A stretch of 64,000 nt of DNA from Plantago elongata. Its lineage: Eukaryota > Streptophyta > Magnoliopsida > Lamiales > Plantaginaceae. The position numbers and the translations under genes were made by a program. The stretch spans positions 1 to 64,000 of the forward strand of contig JAYMSP010000023.1 of assembly GCA_036897095.1 (NCBI GenBank), read 5' to 3'. The notes below the pieces were generated by a model. That model saw only the letters and a list, made by a program, of their open reading frames with translations, made no database searches and was not told the DNA's origin. This document shows, one piece after another, positions 11,139 to 23,873 of this stretch (its first letter is position 1; the number at the start of each line of letters is the position of its first letter).

Positions 11139-14100
11139 TCATACACCAGTCTTCCGTAGCTCAGCTGCCCCATGAGCAAAATGGCACCGATCACCAAAAG
11201 TGCACGACCCTTTCCCAAAATTCTCGCACAACTTAGTCTTGTAGTTGCCTCCCGGGTTATGGGGACCTCCAGGTCCACCTGGGGCCTTAGCTGGGACACT
11301 TGCTGAACCTACGGTGGCAATGAGCTCTCTCACCATGGCACTTGCTTGACTAATCTGCTCGAATGTACCTTCCAGCTCGATGTTCCTAAGATTTGGATCA
11401 CTCTCATGGTCACGTATCGCCAACTTGACTCCTGTTTGCCTGCAAATCTGTTTGGAGTTCACTCCGGCTTTTCCAATTATGGCACCGGCTAAAGATGCAT
11501 TAACGCTGATCTTTGCAGTAGCAGAAGCGCCAAAACTGGCTGCAGGGCCCGGCATGGAAAATTCAGGGCGAGGGTTGAAGCGGCCAGGCATAGGCCCAGG
11601 ACCACGAGGATCATCGTGAGTTGGAGCAATGGCTTTGCCAAGCTCCCATTCTCCATGAGCAAAGTGGCACTTGTCACCAAATTTGCAACCCTCAGCAGTG
11701 CTGAACTTGTTGCAGAGTTTTGTTTTCACACCTGCAGCAGGCGAGCCATTTTGGTTCGGGGGCGGACCTGCAGGAGCTCGGTTGGTAGGAGCAGGTGCAA
11801 GGTTCATGACATGGGCAACAGCATTATAGCCACCAGGAACGTAGTGAAGGAAATGACAGCTCTCGCCAAAAGGACAGCCAGCAGTGCTGCAGGTAGACAA
11901 AGAATTATACAGAGGTCATCACATGGATATGCTAATCGAACAACTGTTCATTTGCAATACAAATATTCAGAAAAGCATACATAAAGTGGAACCAAGCACA
12001 GAAATTTATGTCACGGCCTCAATTGCCTATGATAGTAATTTGAGGGGCAAAAGGGGCACCCGAGACTATATACTACCATGTTGAAGATTATGCACATATA
12101 TTAAACTTATTGTTCACGAAAATAGCATGCATATCAAGAAATGTATGGATTCCTCACAAACAACAGCGACAGGAAAAGAAAGAAGCTATCCAAGTAGTCA
12201 AGGTACTCTTTAAAGAACGCTATCTGCTTTTAAATGTAATATAGATGCTAGACTAGAGGTGCTACATATGCACAATAATGTTTTGCCTAAACACTCAAGG
12301 AAAGAGAAACTTCATTGAACTAGGAGGTCCTAACAACTCCAAAACACAAATAACAAGGCACACTATATTTTTTCACCATTAGCCACAATCAGACAACCAT
12401 TATGACGTTTGTCCGACACATGATTTAAAAAAATGCACACTGTCAAGTATACATGATTGGTACATGAAATATACATAGTGAAGGGTACTTGACTTTGACC
12501 ACGCAATATAATCCACCGGGCCAAATGAACAGTCATTGAGATCTGGGAACTGTATGACTACATAGATGATAACTGATGTATTACAAGAACATAAAAACAT
12601 CATGGGAACGTGAGCCTTGCATACAAAATGTGGACACTAAAACTGAAAAGCAAGACAAGTGGAAATCGATTAATTGCTAGCAGGACAGGAGGTGACTGTT
12701 TAGTTGTTGGCCACGACATTTAAGCACCTTGCTTGATATATGTGAAGTTGAGGTGTAGCAAGCTAAACAAGTTTCTGATTTAGTGTCATGAAAGAGTTCA
12801 CATGGTTTTTACCAGATAAAAATCGAGATAGTGATATTAATGTCATGTGGTTTGTTATATCATTGTGAACAAGTTGGAGGAAACATTACTTGGCTGATGA
12901 ATGTGTGAAATCAAAGTGGGGGCCAAGACACTTCAACCAGGCAGTAAGTATGCAAGCTTGGACATAATGCAGCTTGGTTGTTTAGTGTTACTTGGTTAAC
13001 ATTTATTCGTTATCCGGCATTTCCGTGGTTCCCAAAAGATTGAGAGACAACAGATTGATAGTAACGGGAAAACATATTTAAACCATGCAAACACAAGGAC
13101 TCATACGTATATTACTACCCTTCCCTACTCCGACTGTACAAACATAGCTTAGTGCAAGAATGCACAGAATTTTCACCAATGAAGACATGGTAAATGTCAA
13201 ATGACTGATAAATGAAATCTTACAATACAGTTTGACGAGTACTAATTAATGTATATAACCAGGAAAATAAATAAAATATTGCAAAGTTTTAATGGTAACA
13301 ACTCCCTGCAGATATGGATCCATGTGGATTGAATTTGGAAAGGAAACGAGAAGAAAATACGGGCCAGACTTTATATAATTTTCAAGCCTCTTTTGAGATT
13401 TTCGATGAATTTTCAGAATTATGGGCTAGTGGAGCTCATTAGGTTTTAGTACGGTATTTGTAGTTGGAGCATGCCATGGTTTACACAAATCTCTGACTAT
13501 TATCTATCATCCACGCCTTGATGTCTGTTTTAGGGTTATCCCTTGTTCTTAAGAATTCCTGTCTGCTTTAATATTTTGGTTTTACTTTGATAAAAAGGAA
13601 AAAACAAGCTAAGTGACACGTGCTAGGTCTATCAGAGTAAATCCTAAAAAGCAGACATAAAGGCGTTTACTAAAAACTCAGAGATGTGTGTAATCAATAA
13701 AAGTCTCCAACTAAAAACATCGTAACAGAACCCTAATAGGCATAAACTAGCTAATAAATCTAATATTGAAAGAAAAGCTCGAAAGAGACTCTATCTTAAT
13801 AATAAATCCGGCCCAATCTTTTCTTCTAATTTCCTTTCCAACTTCGATCCACGTCAGAATTCCTTGGCATATACTTACATACCGTGTTTGTTCATGAAAA
13901 CAGCAAACTTTTACTTTAATTGCAGCTCATCAGTGCATCTCGTTCAACATTTAAATCTCAAGTTTTAAGCATTAGGTAAGTTGAGATTTGAACCTGAAAA
14001 ACTTCGTGCAAGGCTTCGATTTGCTTCCTATACCGTCCAGTTCTGTTGAAACACATTAATTACTTTCTCCAGTTAATATTTTCATTAATTCTCATTCATG

Positions 14101-14826
14101 TACGTATCTAACAACTTTTACAAAAACTTAAATTAAACCAATGTTCTTAGCTCGATATAGATTCCTGAACAAGAACTGATTTACAAACATTAAGTGAATA
14201 CATTAATCCCAAATCAGATACATACTTACATAGTTACATCAAATGTTTTAAGTTACAAAATTATGAGAAAAGATACTCACTCCCTCCAGCCCAAACTTCC
14301 TGTTTCTGTTCAAGGCTGGTATAGAAAACTACTTCACATTCGCAAAAAAAATGAATAGAAAGTTTTCAACTTTAATCAATATAACTTGAGACATTCCTTT
14401 ATCCGTTCTTCGTATAACATAACATTCACCAAAATCTTCAGTTTTAAAATTTTATCACTTCATTTAAAAAAAGGAATCTTCGGATCAAGTGCACACTTTC
14501 GAGACTTATCTAATAAAAAGAACAAGTAAATAATAACTGCATAAGAGACCAAACAAATCAAAATCTGATTCGCAACTACACTCGAATTTCGACTACTAAA
14601 GGTCAGCAATTACACTAACCACAAGCTAAATAAACACTCTTAAGCTACTTGAAACCATGAAATCCATACAACAAGACTCAAAAACTCCACAAAAACAGAA
14701 ATTGAAATCGAACAAGAATATGAAAGTATGTTGAAATTGAGCAGCAAGAATACCTGACTTGACTTTCTTGAACCCGCCATTGCCGTTCAAACCAAACTCA
14801 GCTCGACCTCTCTTGCGATTATCCAT
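11139..14826 (-). CDS. CCCH zinc-finger and KH domain RNA-binding protein
   Basis: Three exons (14826-14754, 14042-13994, 11886-11139) join in phase to 289 residues. The 49-bp middle exon was found by searching for the missing first finger; it supplies ELDGIGSKSKPCTKFF and closes the C-x8-C-x5-C-x3-H motif across the next join. The order is: basic N-terminus (DNRKRGR), finger 1 (C36, C45, C51, H55), finger 2 (CNKFSTAEGCKFGDKCHFAH), a KH domain with GxxG as GKAG, and finger 3 (CENFGKGSCTFGDRCHFAH). This architecture matches plant CCCH-KH proteins such as Arabidopsis At5g06770. It probably binds mRNA in nucleus or cytoplasm; targets are not known from sequence. Introns are long (711 and 2107 bp). 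The first exon lies about 200 bp from a minus-strand leader start. Confidence 0.9.
11887..13993 (-). other. long intron 2 of the CCCH-KH gene
   Basis: About 2.1 kb between the 49-bp exon and the large last exon. It is AT-rich. No repeat ends, RNA gene or nested coding frame were recognised. Confidence 0.6.
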
Positions 14827-15690
14827 AGCTCTAATCCTCACAGATCCGAAAAAATCAAAAGCGGGTAGCAGAAAAATGGGAGCTGAAGAAGAGAATTGTT
14901 GAAAGAATAGGGAAAATATATGAAAGAATTGGGAAAATCTGGAGCTAGGGTTTCTCTGGAGCAGAAGCGAGAGTGAAAGGTGGGATCTTTCTTTCAATCG
15001 AAGTGGAGCAAAAGTGAACACAGTGGATTTATAGCTGAATAATGATAAGATCTGAGGGGTATTTGTACAATTTCAGATTCTCTTGGGATCTTTTTGTATT
15101 AAACTTATTAGCTCACCTCACTTGGATTGGTTCTTGTGATGAGGTAAGCATGTCAGTCACGTGCTGTGCTCTGCTCTCTCTATTGGAAAGCTTGGACTAG
15201 CCCAAATTTATGTTGGGCTTTCTAAACTATGGGACTTGGATGTTCAAAAGCTTGGACTAGCCCAAATGCATAATTTTACATTTTCATCGTATGTTTAGTA
15301 TATTTTGAGGTGCGTTATTATGAACTGGATCAGTAATGAAGTGAGAATAAAAATAAGAAGAAAGTTTGAACGAGTGGGTGGAAGTTCACATTTACTGTCA
15401 TTTATTCACGAAAAAAATTGAAGCGTCGGTCGGAAGAAAATAAAAATGATATAAAGTATGGAGTATATGAAAGAAATACGCGGACCACATATTGGAGTGT
15501 CTTCACTTTCATGTATGTGCATTAGACCACCGTGCTGTATAGCGTGAAGTGTTTTGGGTAACATTAAAAGTAAATATGTGTGAATCTATGTCTCAATCGG
15601 ATGATAATATATCAACGAGATGTATGTTAGTGAATAAATGTTGAATGTGTGCAATACTAGCGAGGAACAAATCATCCTACTCCTCGATCA
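14827..15690. other. promoter side of the CCCH-KH gene and intergenic DNA
   Basis: The first part is the leader and promoter of the minus-strand gene. TGGGC-type site II words occur near 15200-15260, within two direct copies of aagcttggactagcccaaat (from 15189 and 15249). Beyond that I see nothing definite. Confidence 0.45.
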
Positions 15691-15704
15691 TGTTCGATTG
15701 TGGG

Positions 15705-16330
15705 TAGACTAAGATTGGTTGCTTTATTTTGGCAAGTTTTATCAGGTTCCAAAAGAAAGTTTCAGTCTTGTGCAAGTTCACCATTTGATTTGTCAATCCT
15801 TTTTTATCTGTAAGAGTTGCATACTGATACAGTTCCATTCGATGTATGCCCTCTTAACCCGGTCCTATACACATTGGATTTGCAACACCCATAATAACCA
15901 ATAATGTTACGCCTATAATAATTGAATGTGTCTATCACAAAATAGATCTTCAAAGTTTACACTTTAATAACAACTTTTAAAATTATTTCCCCTTCGTTAT
16001 TAACAACCAACCGGGTAATTTAAACGTCAACATTTTTACAACCTATCAAGTGTAAAGCTGATTTTATAAGAGATATACTCGAGCTTTAATATTGAATCTT
16101 TCCTGTATATTTATAGATTGGACTGTGCGTAGATTTTGATTGGCTAATTTATGGCAAGTCTTATCAAGCCTCAAAAGTAAGATTACAACTCACTACAAGT
16201 TTTTATTTGCCCATTCCTTATTTAGTAAAATCGATATCAACCCCATTTGAAATAACTCCCTTGACCCCACCCAAAAAAAAAATCCAATATGGATTTGCAA
16301 TCGTACGAGTTGGGCACGAAATTGAGCAAG
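15705..16330. repeat. diverged direct duplication, offset about 423 bp
   Basis: The word string 'gattgg...ggcaag.tttatcaag/gg..c.aaaag' occurs near 15713 and 16136, each followed by a similar 'acaagtt/caagtt...atttg.c.at/aatcctt' stretch. The two copies are worn. No coding content was seen. Confidence 0.4.
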
Positions 16331-16394
16331 TATCTCATAAAACTAATTTTACACTTATCAAACCGTAACTATGTGAAGTGTAAGAGACGTTGTT

Positions 16395-16560
16395 CTATTC
16401 AACTGAAATTTACTAAACTGAATTGAAATGAATCGAACTTAAGTAAACTGAAATGAAGTAATGCATAAATTATAATTAAGTTGAGATGAATTGAACTGAG
16501 TAAAATTAAATTGGATTGAATTAAAGTGATTTTAAGTTGAATAAATCATAAAAGTTTTAC
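16395..16560. repeat. ACTGAA-rich MITE-like repeat, copy 2
   Basis: It starts with 'ttctattcaactgaaa' and ends with 'ttttaagttgaataaatc', which are roughly inverted to each other. Between them are many 'ctgaa/gaact' words. Same family as the copy at 55160-55304. Confidence 0.5.
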
Positions 16561-16825
16561 TCGACTTTTTTTACCCCGGAGAAAATAGTAGTCCTTCCTA
16601 CCAAATGGACATGTTTTTGTGCAAAAGCAGCCAAAAAGTCCCAACTCCCCGAACGGCACTTTCAAAGTTTCCGAGCGGCCAACAACATACAACCAACATC
16701 GTTTTCATCGAAGCCCATATTCATACATAACACTACACACTCATTTATTGTTTACCTCAATTCTCTCCAATCACTCACCAAACAATTCATCAAACCGATC
16801 GATCGTATCGCCACCAATTCTTCAG

Positions 16826-17982
16826 GTGAGTCTGTTTAATCACATCAAACATTCATACAATGCAGCTCCAACCATATGCATTTGCTCTTCCTATTCTGCT
16901 TTGCTGCTTTCTTTGTCATTTATGTCCAAGATCCTTTGTGGGTTTTTGGTTTTTCGTGTTAGATATGACTCAAGTGGCCTTGATTGTTTGATTCTTGTTA
17001 GTGTACTGTGTTTTTTTTTTCTTGTGTGTTTTAGATGAGCTGTTTTGTCAAGGTTGAGCATTTCTTGGTGAATTTCTAGGTGTTTGTTGACAAGATTTAA
17101 CTGAGGTTTTACAGTTATGTGTAAAACTTGGATCTTTATGATGTGTGATTCTTTATTGTGATGTTGATGTTGATGTTGAGTCAGAAGATTTAACAGAGGT
17201 TTATGCTACCTGTGAAGTGTGAAGTAGTAGCTTTTGGAGCTGGGAGCATTTCTTGGTGATTTTTCTGTGTCTAAAATTGGATATTCGTTGACAAGATATA
17301 ATTGAGGTTATACATTTATGTGTCAAAATTGGATCTTTATGGTGATTCTCTCTTATGGGATGTTGATGTTGAGTCAGAAGATTTAAAAGAGTTTTATGCT
17401 AACTGTGAAGTAGTAGCTTTTGGTGTGTTATAAGCTGAGAATTGAAATCATTGATTGATAAAATGATTCGCGGAAGAAAAAAAGTGGGGACTCTTGAACC
17501 TGTGTCCTAATCACATGCTCTTTCTGTTGGTTTGGGTGCCTTTGTCATCCATGTCCAAGGTCTTTGTGGGATTTCAACTGTTCGTGTTAGCTATGACCAA
17601 AGTGCCTTGCTTGTCTTATGCTTGTTATTGCAGTGTGTTTTTATTTTTTGACTTGCCGTTCTGTGACTCTATTTTGGAGACTTGGTGATTTGGCGAAGGT
17701 TGAATTTATGTGCCTTAGACTGGATATTGGTTAAGAGAATTTATAAGAGGTATCCTGTGGTTAAGCCTTGGTGGCTGGTGCAACTTTAAATTGCTCACTA
17801 GTGACCTGCTGATAATGAGTTTGAGCTTAGTGACAGGAGTTTGCATCATAGTAGTTACTCCCTAGCATATTTAGCCTTTTGTTGCTGGATAGCCACGAGT
17901 CTAGTACCTATTTCTGTGTATCAAAATTTTCTGCTGCTTCTGCGTAATGTTGTAGTCAACTCTAATTGAGACATATCTGCAG
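16826..17982 (+). other. leader intron of the enoyl-ACP reductase gene with internal duplications
   Basis: A leader exon ends CAATTCTTCAG|GTGAG at 16825 and the acceptor ATATCTGCAG ends at 17982, eight bases before the ATG. The intron contains a roughly 200-bp tandem duplication ('gttgacaagat' at about 17085 and 17287; 'gttgatgttgagtcagaag' at about 17170 and 17368). A second pair of similar blocks lies at about 16905-17020 and 17535-17650. Long 5' UTR introns are common in such housekeeping genes and can boost expression; that role is inferred. Confidence 0.6.
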
Positions 17983-17990
17983 TATCAGTG

Positions 17991-20811
17991 ATGGCCGCAA
18001 GTGCAGCTCATGTTACGCAACTTGTGACACCAAAGGCGTGCTTTCCAGCATCTCACCAAGCCTCAAGATCAAGCATTGCAAATTTTGGGAGTGAAACCAT
18101 AGCCTTATCATGGACAAAGGTCACAAGCCTGTCACAGTCAACTTCCAAGAGCAATGGTTGCCGTGTATTGAAATCCCAAAGGCATGTTGTAAAAGCAATG
18201 TCTGGAGCAACAGATAAGCAACCATTGCCAGGACTACCCATCGATCTTAGAGGTTCGACCTTATTGCCTTAAGTTCAATGTTTATTATTTTATTATGTCT
18301 ATCCCAGATTATACTCGGCCAGTCCCTATCTGATAACCTAACTTGCACTTTCCCAAAAAAAAAAAAAAAGAAGAAGAAGAAAATCAGAAAAATGCAACAA
18401 ACATAAGTACAACACTTTGCACTTACCCATGTCAAATGGTGTTTCCTCAAGCTTCTAAAGCAACTTAAGTGGCTTTTGTAAGTAGATGGGGAGGTGCTTA
18501 TGCCCTTCAAATATTTAACGAATAGTGTAATAATTATGCAAAACTATACAAGTTTGCTGTGTGCTTCCCCTAAGCTACAAAAATTTAGATTATACCTCAT
18601 AAAACGTGAACGTGAAACTGGGCTATATACATTTGTGGTTTATTTTCAGGGAAGAGGGCCTTTATTGCTGGTATAGCTGATGATAATGGTTATGGGTGGG
18701 CAATAGCCAAAGCTCTCAGTGCTGCAGGTGCAGAAATTCTTGTTGGGACATGGGTGCCGGTATGTTTATCAGATCCATCTTCTCTTTCTGTATCCATATC
18801 AATAATTTTTCAGCATGTTCACTTGCTAATGACAAATTTATTTTCCAGGCAGTAAATATCTTCGAGACGAGCCTAAGAAGAGGAAAGTTTGACGAATCAC
18901 GTGTGTAAGTATTGAAGGTTCATAGTAGCTAGTGGGCTTGGTTTTACTAGTATTTCATTATCTTTTTCTTACTTCTGTTTACGGGTGTAGGCTGCCAGAT
19001 GGTTCTTTGATGGAAATTAAGAAAATCTACCCAATGGATGCAGTTTTTGACACACCTGAAGATGTCCCTGAAGATGTACGGAAATAAAACATTAAATGAT
19101 AAAGACTCTTTTCTCAGATGATCATAATTGTCTCTATTATAAAATTTAATGTTGCTGTAATGCAGATCAAAGCAAATAAACGTTATGCAGGATATTCAAA
19201 TTGGACTGTGAAGGTCTTTTCCCATAACCTTCTTAATTCGTATTACTCTCTCTCTCTCTCTCTCGGTACATATTGTTATGTGGTGCCTGAAACTTTGATG
19301 ATCTTTGCAGGAACTTGCAGAAACAGTCAAACAAGACTTTGGAACGATTGATATTCTTGTTCATTCACTGGCAAATGGTCCAGAGGTTATATTTCACTTA
19401 ATCTTTTGGCTTCTCATTTTTCCATTCTAGACGTCTCATATTGTGATCTTCTTCTAAATTTGAACAATGCCTGTAGGTTACTAAGCCACTTCTTGAGACA
19501 TCAAGATATGGCTATCTTACTGCCGTCTCAGCTTCGAGCTATTCCTTTATTTCTCTTTTCAAACATTTTGTTCCCATCATGAACCCAGGTACGAGAAAAT
19601 CATTCTTATAGTAAAAAAGAAACGTTTCATCTGTCAGGTTTTTGTAATCATTTTTATTTACGTTTCGGCAGGGGGTGCTACAATATCTCTGACATACATT
19701 GCATCTGAGAAGATAATTCCAGGGTACACATATTTCCGTCCCCTGAAGCAGTAACATGAACATATACACATTGGATGCTTTCAAACATATTCTCATTCAA
19801 ATTGCTCCTTTTGTTGCAGATATGGTGGCGGTATGAGTTCTGCAAAGGCTGCTCTTGAGAGCGACACGAGGGTAACAGTTCTTGGAGATTAATGGTTTTA
19901 TTTTATGTCACATGGTATTACATTACTATAATGTGTTATGAAACTTATATCCTCTGGGTTTAGGTGCTAGCTTTCGAAGCTGGACGGAAGTACAACGTCA
20001 GGGTGAACACCATATCTGCAGGTAACTCAAAACTATGAAATTTTTGTGCTTTAAAGATGCTGACTTTCTAAGAATTCCCATTTACTACTATCTATAAAAC
20101 GCACAATCCTTGCATGAGATGCTACTTTTACATGCAATAGTACTGACAAATTCAGATGGAGTACATACCTGTACACTTGTATGATAATTGGTTGCTGTAC
20201 TTCAGGACCATTGAGAAGTCGCGCTGCGAAAGCCATCGGTTTCATCGACATGATGATCAACTACTCAGAGGAGAATGCACCAATGCAAAAGGAGCTAACT
20301 TCCGGTTAGTCCTCTTGTCCAACTTTTTTTCATTCCTCCTACATTTTGACACCCATTCGATGCTCTACGTCCTCATGACCCTATGAGTGATTGTGCGGGC
20401 TTTTAAAAATACTCTTAAGGTTCTTAAAAGCACCTAATGGGATTCTCTTCTGGCGTCTGTTTGAGCTTGAACTTATCGTACCTTATAAAATGCCAGACAA
20501 AAGCCCGAAGACATGCTTGCAAACACTGCTAAATGACATATAAGCCAGTGAAAGCCAAAAACACTTTCACAGCTTCTGCAAACACCCTCTTTATATATTA
20601 TTAGTATTAACAAATACATAAGCAAACCAATAATTTATCTTTGTGCTTGTTACAAACAGATGAGGTTGGCAATGCTGCTGCTTTTCTGGCATCTCCTTTA
20701 GCTTCGGCTATCACTGGCTCAGTTATTTACGTCGACAATGGTCTTAACGCTATGGGAGCTGGAGTTGACAGCCCAGCATTCAAGGACCTTGATATCCCAA
20801 AGAGCCAATGA
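17991..20811 (+). CDS. MOD1: plastid enoyl-[acyl-carrier-protein] reductase (NADH)
   Basis: This enzyme catalyses the last reduction of each fatty-acid elongation cycle in the plastid (type II fatty acid synthase), turning trans-2-enoyl-ACP into acyl-ACP with NADH. Twelve coding exons join in phase: 17991-18252, 18650-18759, 18849-18904, 18991-19075, 19166-19213, 19311-19385, 19477-19588, 19672-19723, 19820-19871, 19964-20021, 20206-20304 and 20660-20811, giving 386 residues, the usual plant length. Residues 1 to about 75 are a Ser-rich transit peptide. The nucleotide-binding loop is [16 protein letters not shown] from residue 95. Active-site Tyr268 and Lys276 lie in [28 protein letters not shown] near the C-terminus is typical. 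The gene is probably constitutive; a long leader intron precedes it. Nothing appears broken. Confidence 0.96.
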
Positions 20812-21384
20812 AGTTAGTTATACATCTGTGAGGAAACAATTTTGATTTTCAAATAAACGTTGGATTTGAACTAAATTTGTTGTGGTCGTACTTCAGTATT
20901 AGGGATTGTATCTGTTCTTCAAACAGTTCATTGGCTGATGAAATGTTGTACAAGTTTATCAGAAGTTTAGCAGTAACCTTCTTTTACCTTTGATGGACTT
21001 GTATCTGTTCTGTGTTAGGATGCTTGCTAGTCATGCTATGAGTATATCGGAATTCGGAGCAAGGTTTCACCGAGAAATGTTCGAGGTGAAACCTTGTATT
21101 TCAAATACGAAATACTGCATCTGTATACCGCGTTTTCCACAACTGTTTTATGGAGTTTTTGATGGATTATGGAAAAAAAATTTGGAGAAATTATTTTTGG
21201 AAAATTTGTATATGAATCCATGAATTTTCCAGGAAAAAAAAATGGAGATTTTTCCATATGAAAACAGATTCAAGAAAGGACACAGAATTTTGTTTATTTT
21301 TCTTAGCTTGATGTATAAGAAAACACATTACATTGAGAAACAAAACACTCTTTTAAGCTTCCGAAAATCTCCATTAGTTTAAGA
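20812..21384. other. 3' UTR and intergenic spacer
   Basis: Holds the 3' end of the reductase gene and the leader of the next gene. Short frames only; nothing recognised. Confidence 0.5.
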
Positions 21385-22167
21385 ATGGTTAAATACTCCC
21401 CAGTTGTCAAGGGCCATCGCCGCGGGCCACAGCAATTGTTGCCATCCACCACCGAGCACAGAGACGGCCGATATTCACCCAAGCCACCTGACATTAACCC
21501 TGGACCACAGCAATTTCCGTCCACCACCAGGCACAGAGAAGACCGGTATTCATACGAGCCATCTGACTATCCTGCTCCTGAGATTAGCCCTGGGTGTGCT
21601 GTATGCCTGGGTTTCACAATTATTTTCGTCTTGATTTACTTCGGAGCAAGTTATGCACAAGAACAAGCACAACATGGTCTACACCTTACAGGTCTCACAG
21701 CTGGTGGAATGCAACCACCTAACTTCAGAGTCGAGCATGTTGCTGTTTCATTGAACTCGTACGGCAACAGCAGTACTCAAGTCGCAGCAGAATGGAATGT
21801 TTCCTTCACTGTCCACAACCCCCATGTAAACATGGATATTCAAGATTTCAGCGTCTCTGTTACGTCCCTGAGTGGAAGCTCATTAGTCGTGGTTCTTCCA
21901 GGATTCCGTCAACACCATGAACTGACTCGAGTTATGCTGAAGGCCACCGTGCGTGGGCCCTTGCCGTCTTTTGACACTGCCAACACCGCTGTGCTGCAGT
22001 TCAACGTGGATTTGGAAACGAGGTTTAAGTTGTATACTTGGGCGCGTATGGGGCACCAATTATACACATGCAGGGCTAAGTGCAAGATTATGAGGATTCA
22101 GCTGCAGCCATATCAAATGCAGGGGGCACTGTTGGAGGTGCCCTTTCCATGCCAGGATCAGAGCTAA
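21385..22167 (+). CDS. NDR1/HIN1-like (LEA_2) membrane protein
   Basis: A single-exon gene of 260 residues. The N-terminal cytosolic part is Pro- and Arg-rich and contains two similar units of about 26 residues (GPQQLLPSTTEHRDGRYSPK and GPQQFPSTTRHREDRYSYEP). One membrane segment follows at about residues 73-92 (AVCLGFTIIFVLIYFG). The rest is a LEA_2 beta-sandwich (WNVSFTVHNPHVNMDIQDF; TAVLQFNVDLETRFKLYTW). This layout is that of NHL proteins, which sit in the plasma membrane and often respond to pathogens or stress. The canonical NPN motif is present only as HNPH. The paralogue group is not assigned. Confidence 0.8.
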   Translation: MVKYSPVVKGHRRGPQQLLPSTTEHRDGRYSPKPPDINPGPQQFPSTTRHREDRYSYEPSDYPAPEISPGCAVCLGFTIIFVLIYFGASYAQEQAQHGLHLTGLTAGGMQPPNFRVEHVAVSLNSYGNSSTQVAAEWNVSFTVHNPHVNMDIQDFSVSVTSLSGSSLVVVLPGFRQHHELTRVMLKATVRGPLPSFDTANTAVLQFNVDLETRFKLYTWARMGHQLYTCRAKCKIMRIQLQPYQMQGALLEVPFPCQDQS

Positions 22168-22680
22168 TCAGTAGTTACAACAAATTTATCTTCACTAAGC
22201 TAGCTAGCTAGCTTTTACCATTCAGCAATTTTTCGATTACGAATTTACTTTATTATCCGTCTTTTGTCTGATACGTGTTTCGACTATCATACATTTGTTT
22301 GGCGAATGTGGGACTGATCGTCTTTCTTTCAGTGACGTTATCGTACCGTTTTCACGAACAGACACCAAGATAAGATAGAATGCAAAGTCAATCTTACAAG
22401 CTAAACACAAGACTGATTGAATATTATCAACTTGTTCTGATGCTTACCACTAGTAAACTGGCAATAAGCACATATTGTATCTTGTATAATTTGACTTTCA
22501 TGTTGCTTACCGCTGAGCCATTTTCAGTTAATTTAATCATCTTTTGAAACAATCAAAGTCCATCAATCATTCTACATCACAAGTTTTGACTTTGCAAAGT
22601 TTATAATTTTCATTAACAACTAGATTGGGACCTGCTTAGAGCTTATCAAAATCAAACCAGACAAAGCAGTTTAAGGTGAA
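22168..22680. other. spacer between the NHL and ATL-type genes
   Basis: Contains the 3' UTR of the NHL gene and the promoter of the RING gene. No element ends were seen. Confidence 0.45.
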
Positions 22681-23873
22681 ATGAAAGGAATCATCATCTT
22701 CTTGTTTCTTCTCTTTCATACAGCAACCTCTTCTGCTAAAAATGAATGTTCTGTATCAATCTGCGGAAACAACCAACTCCCGATACGCTTCCCATTTCGT
22801 ATACCAACCGAACAGCCACAAAATTGCGGGTATCCTGGCTTTGACCTTGGTTGCACAGACAACAATCCTGTACTGACTCTTCCTCGTTCTGGAGAATTTT
22901 TTGTTCAGGATATCAACTATGCTGTTCAAGAAGTCACACTCAATGATCCAAAGAACTGCCTCCCTCAACGCCTTTTGGAACTCAACCTTTCGTCTACTCC
23001 GTTCAACATCGGTTACTCAAATACCTACACATTTCTTAGGTGTCCCCCGGACTTTGTGATGACAAGTCGTTTCACTGCAATTGATTGCCTTAGCAACTCC
23101 ACAACCTCGGTCTTGGCTACTTCTTCAGTGAACCTTGTACGCGCCTTGACTATGTGTAGTGTTATTGATACTCTGGCAATTCCAGTTTCATGGCCCGAAA
23201 TTGACGAAGGTTTTACATCTAACCTTGGTCAAGATCTTCGGTTGTCATGGAACGTACCAAATTGTGGAGATTGCGAAACTAGAGGAGGTATGTGTGGTTT
23301 CCAGAACAGCACGACTGAAGAACTTTTCTGTTTCAGTGATCCTACCAAAGGTACGTGACGAAAAGAGTAAGTTAACCGATTAGCAGGTTTTGTTGTGTAC
23401 AGAAACAGTCTGATTGTTACTTAAAAGTGACTATGTGTTTGTCCACAGGTACATCTAGAAGTCTAACAATAGTCAAAATAATTGCTCTTTCCATAGTGAT
23501 ACCAGCAATAACATGTTCACTATGCATTTCATGCTTCATATGCATGGTGGAGAGGAGAAACAACGCCAACGGGGCTCGAAATTCAGCAATAGCTGCAGAA
23601 GTAGAAGCACCAGAAGCTAACATTACATCTGGCCTTGACGACTCGACCATTGAATCCTACACCAAAGTAATTATTGGCGAGAGTCGACGCCTCCCAGGGC
23701 CTAATGGCAACATGTGCCCTATATGCCTAGTAGATTATAATCCGAAAGACACAATCAGGTGCATACCTCAGTGCGACCATTGCTTCCATTCAGATTGCAT
23801 TGACGAGTGGTTGAAGTTGAACGGTACCTGTCCCGTCTGCAGGAATTCACCTTCCCCTGCTCAGACTAGATAG
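22681..23873 (+). CDS. ATL-type RING-H2 protein with a GUB_WAK ectodomain
   Basis: A probable membrane-bound E3 ubiquitin ligase. Exons 22681-23350 and 23449-23873 join in phase (AAAG|GTACGT; CCACAG|GT) to 364 residues. There is a signal peptide at residues 1-19 ([19 protein letters not shown]). Next comes a cysteine-rich galacturonan-binding (GUB_WAK) region of the wall-associated-kinase kind ([44 protein letters not shown]). One membrane helix follows ([20 protein letters not shown]), then a C-terminal RING-H2 finger ([12 protein letters not shown] ... [14 protein letters not shown] ... CPVC). The same order is found in the ATL20/21/22 subgroup. All eight zinc ligands are present. It may link cell-wall sensing to ubiquitination; that is inferred from the domains. 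Confidence 0.9.

Noticed and set aside
16619-17038. 139-codon plus-strand frame at the reductase leader
   Set aside because: It runs across the leader exon and its donor site into the intron; composition is not protein-like.
19246-19264. CT microsatellite as a regulatory site
   Set aside because: It is an ordinary dinucleotide run inside a reductase intron, not near an exon border that needs explaining.
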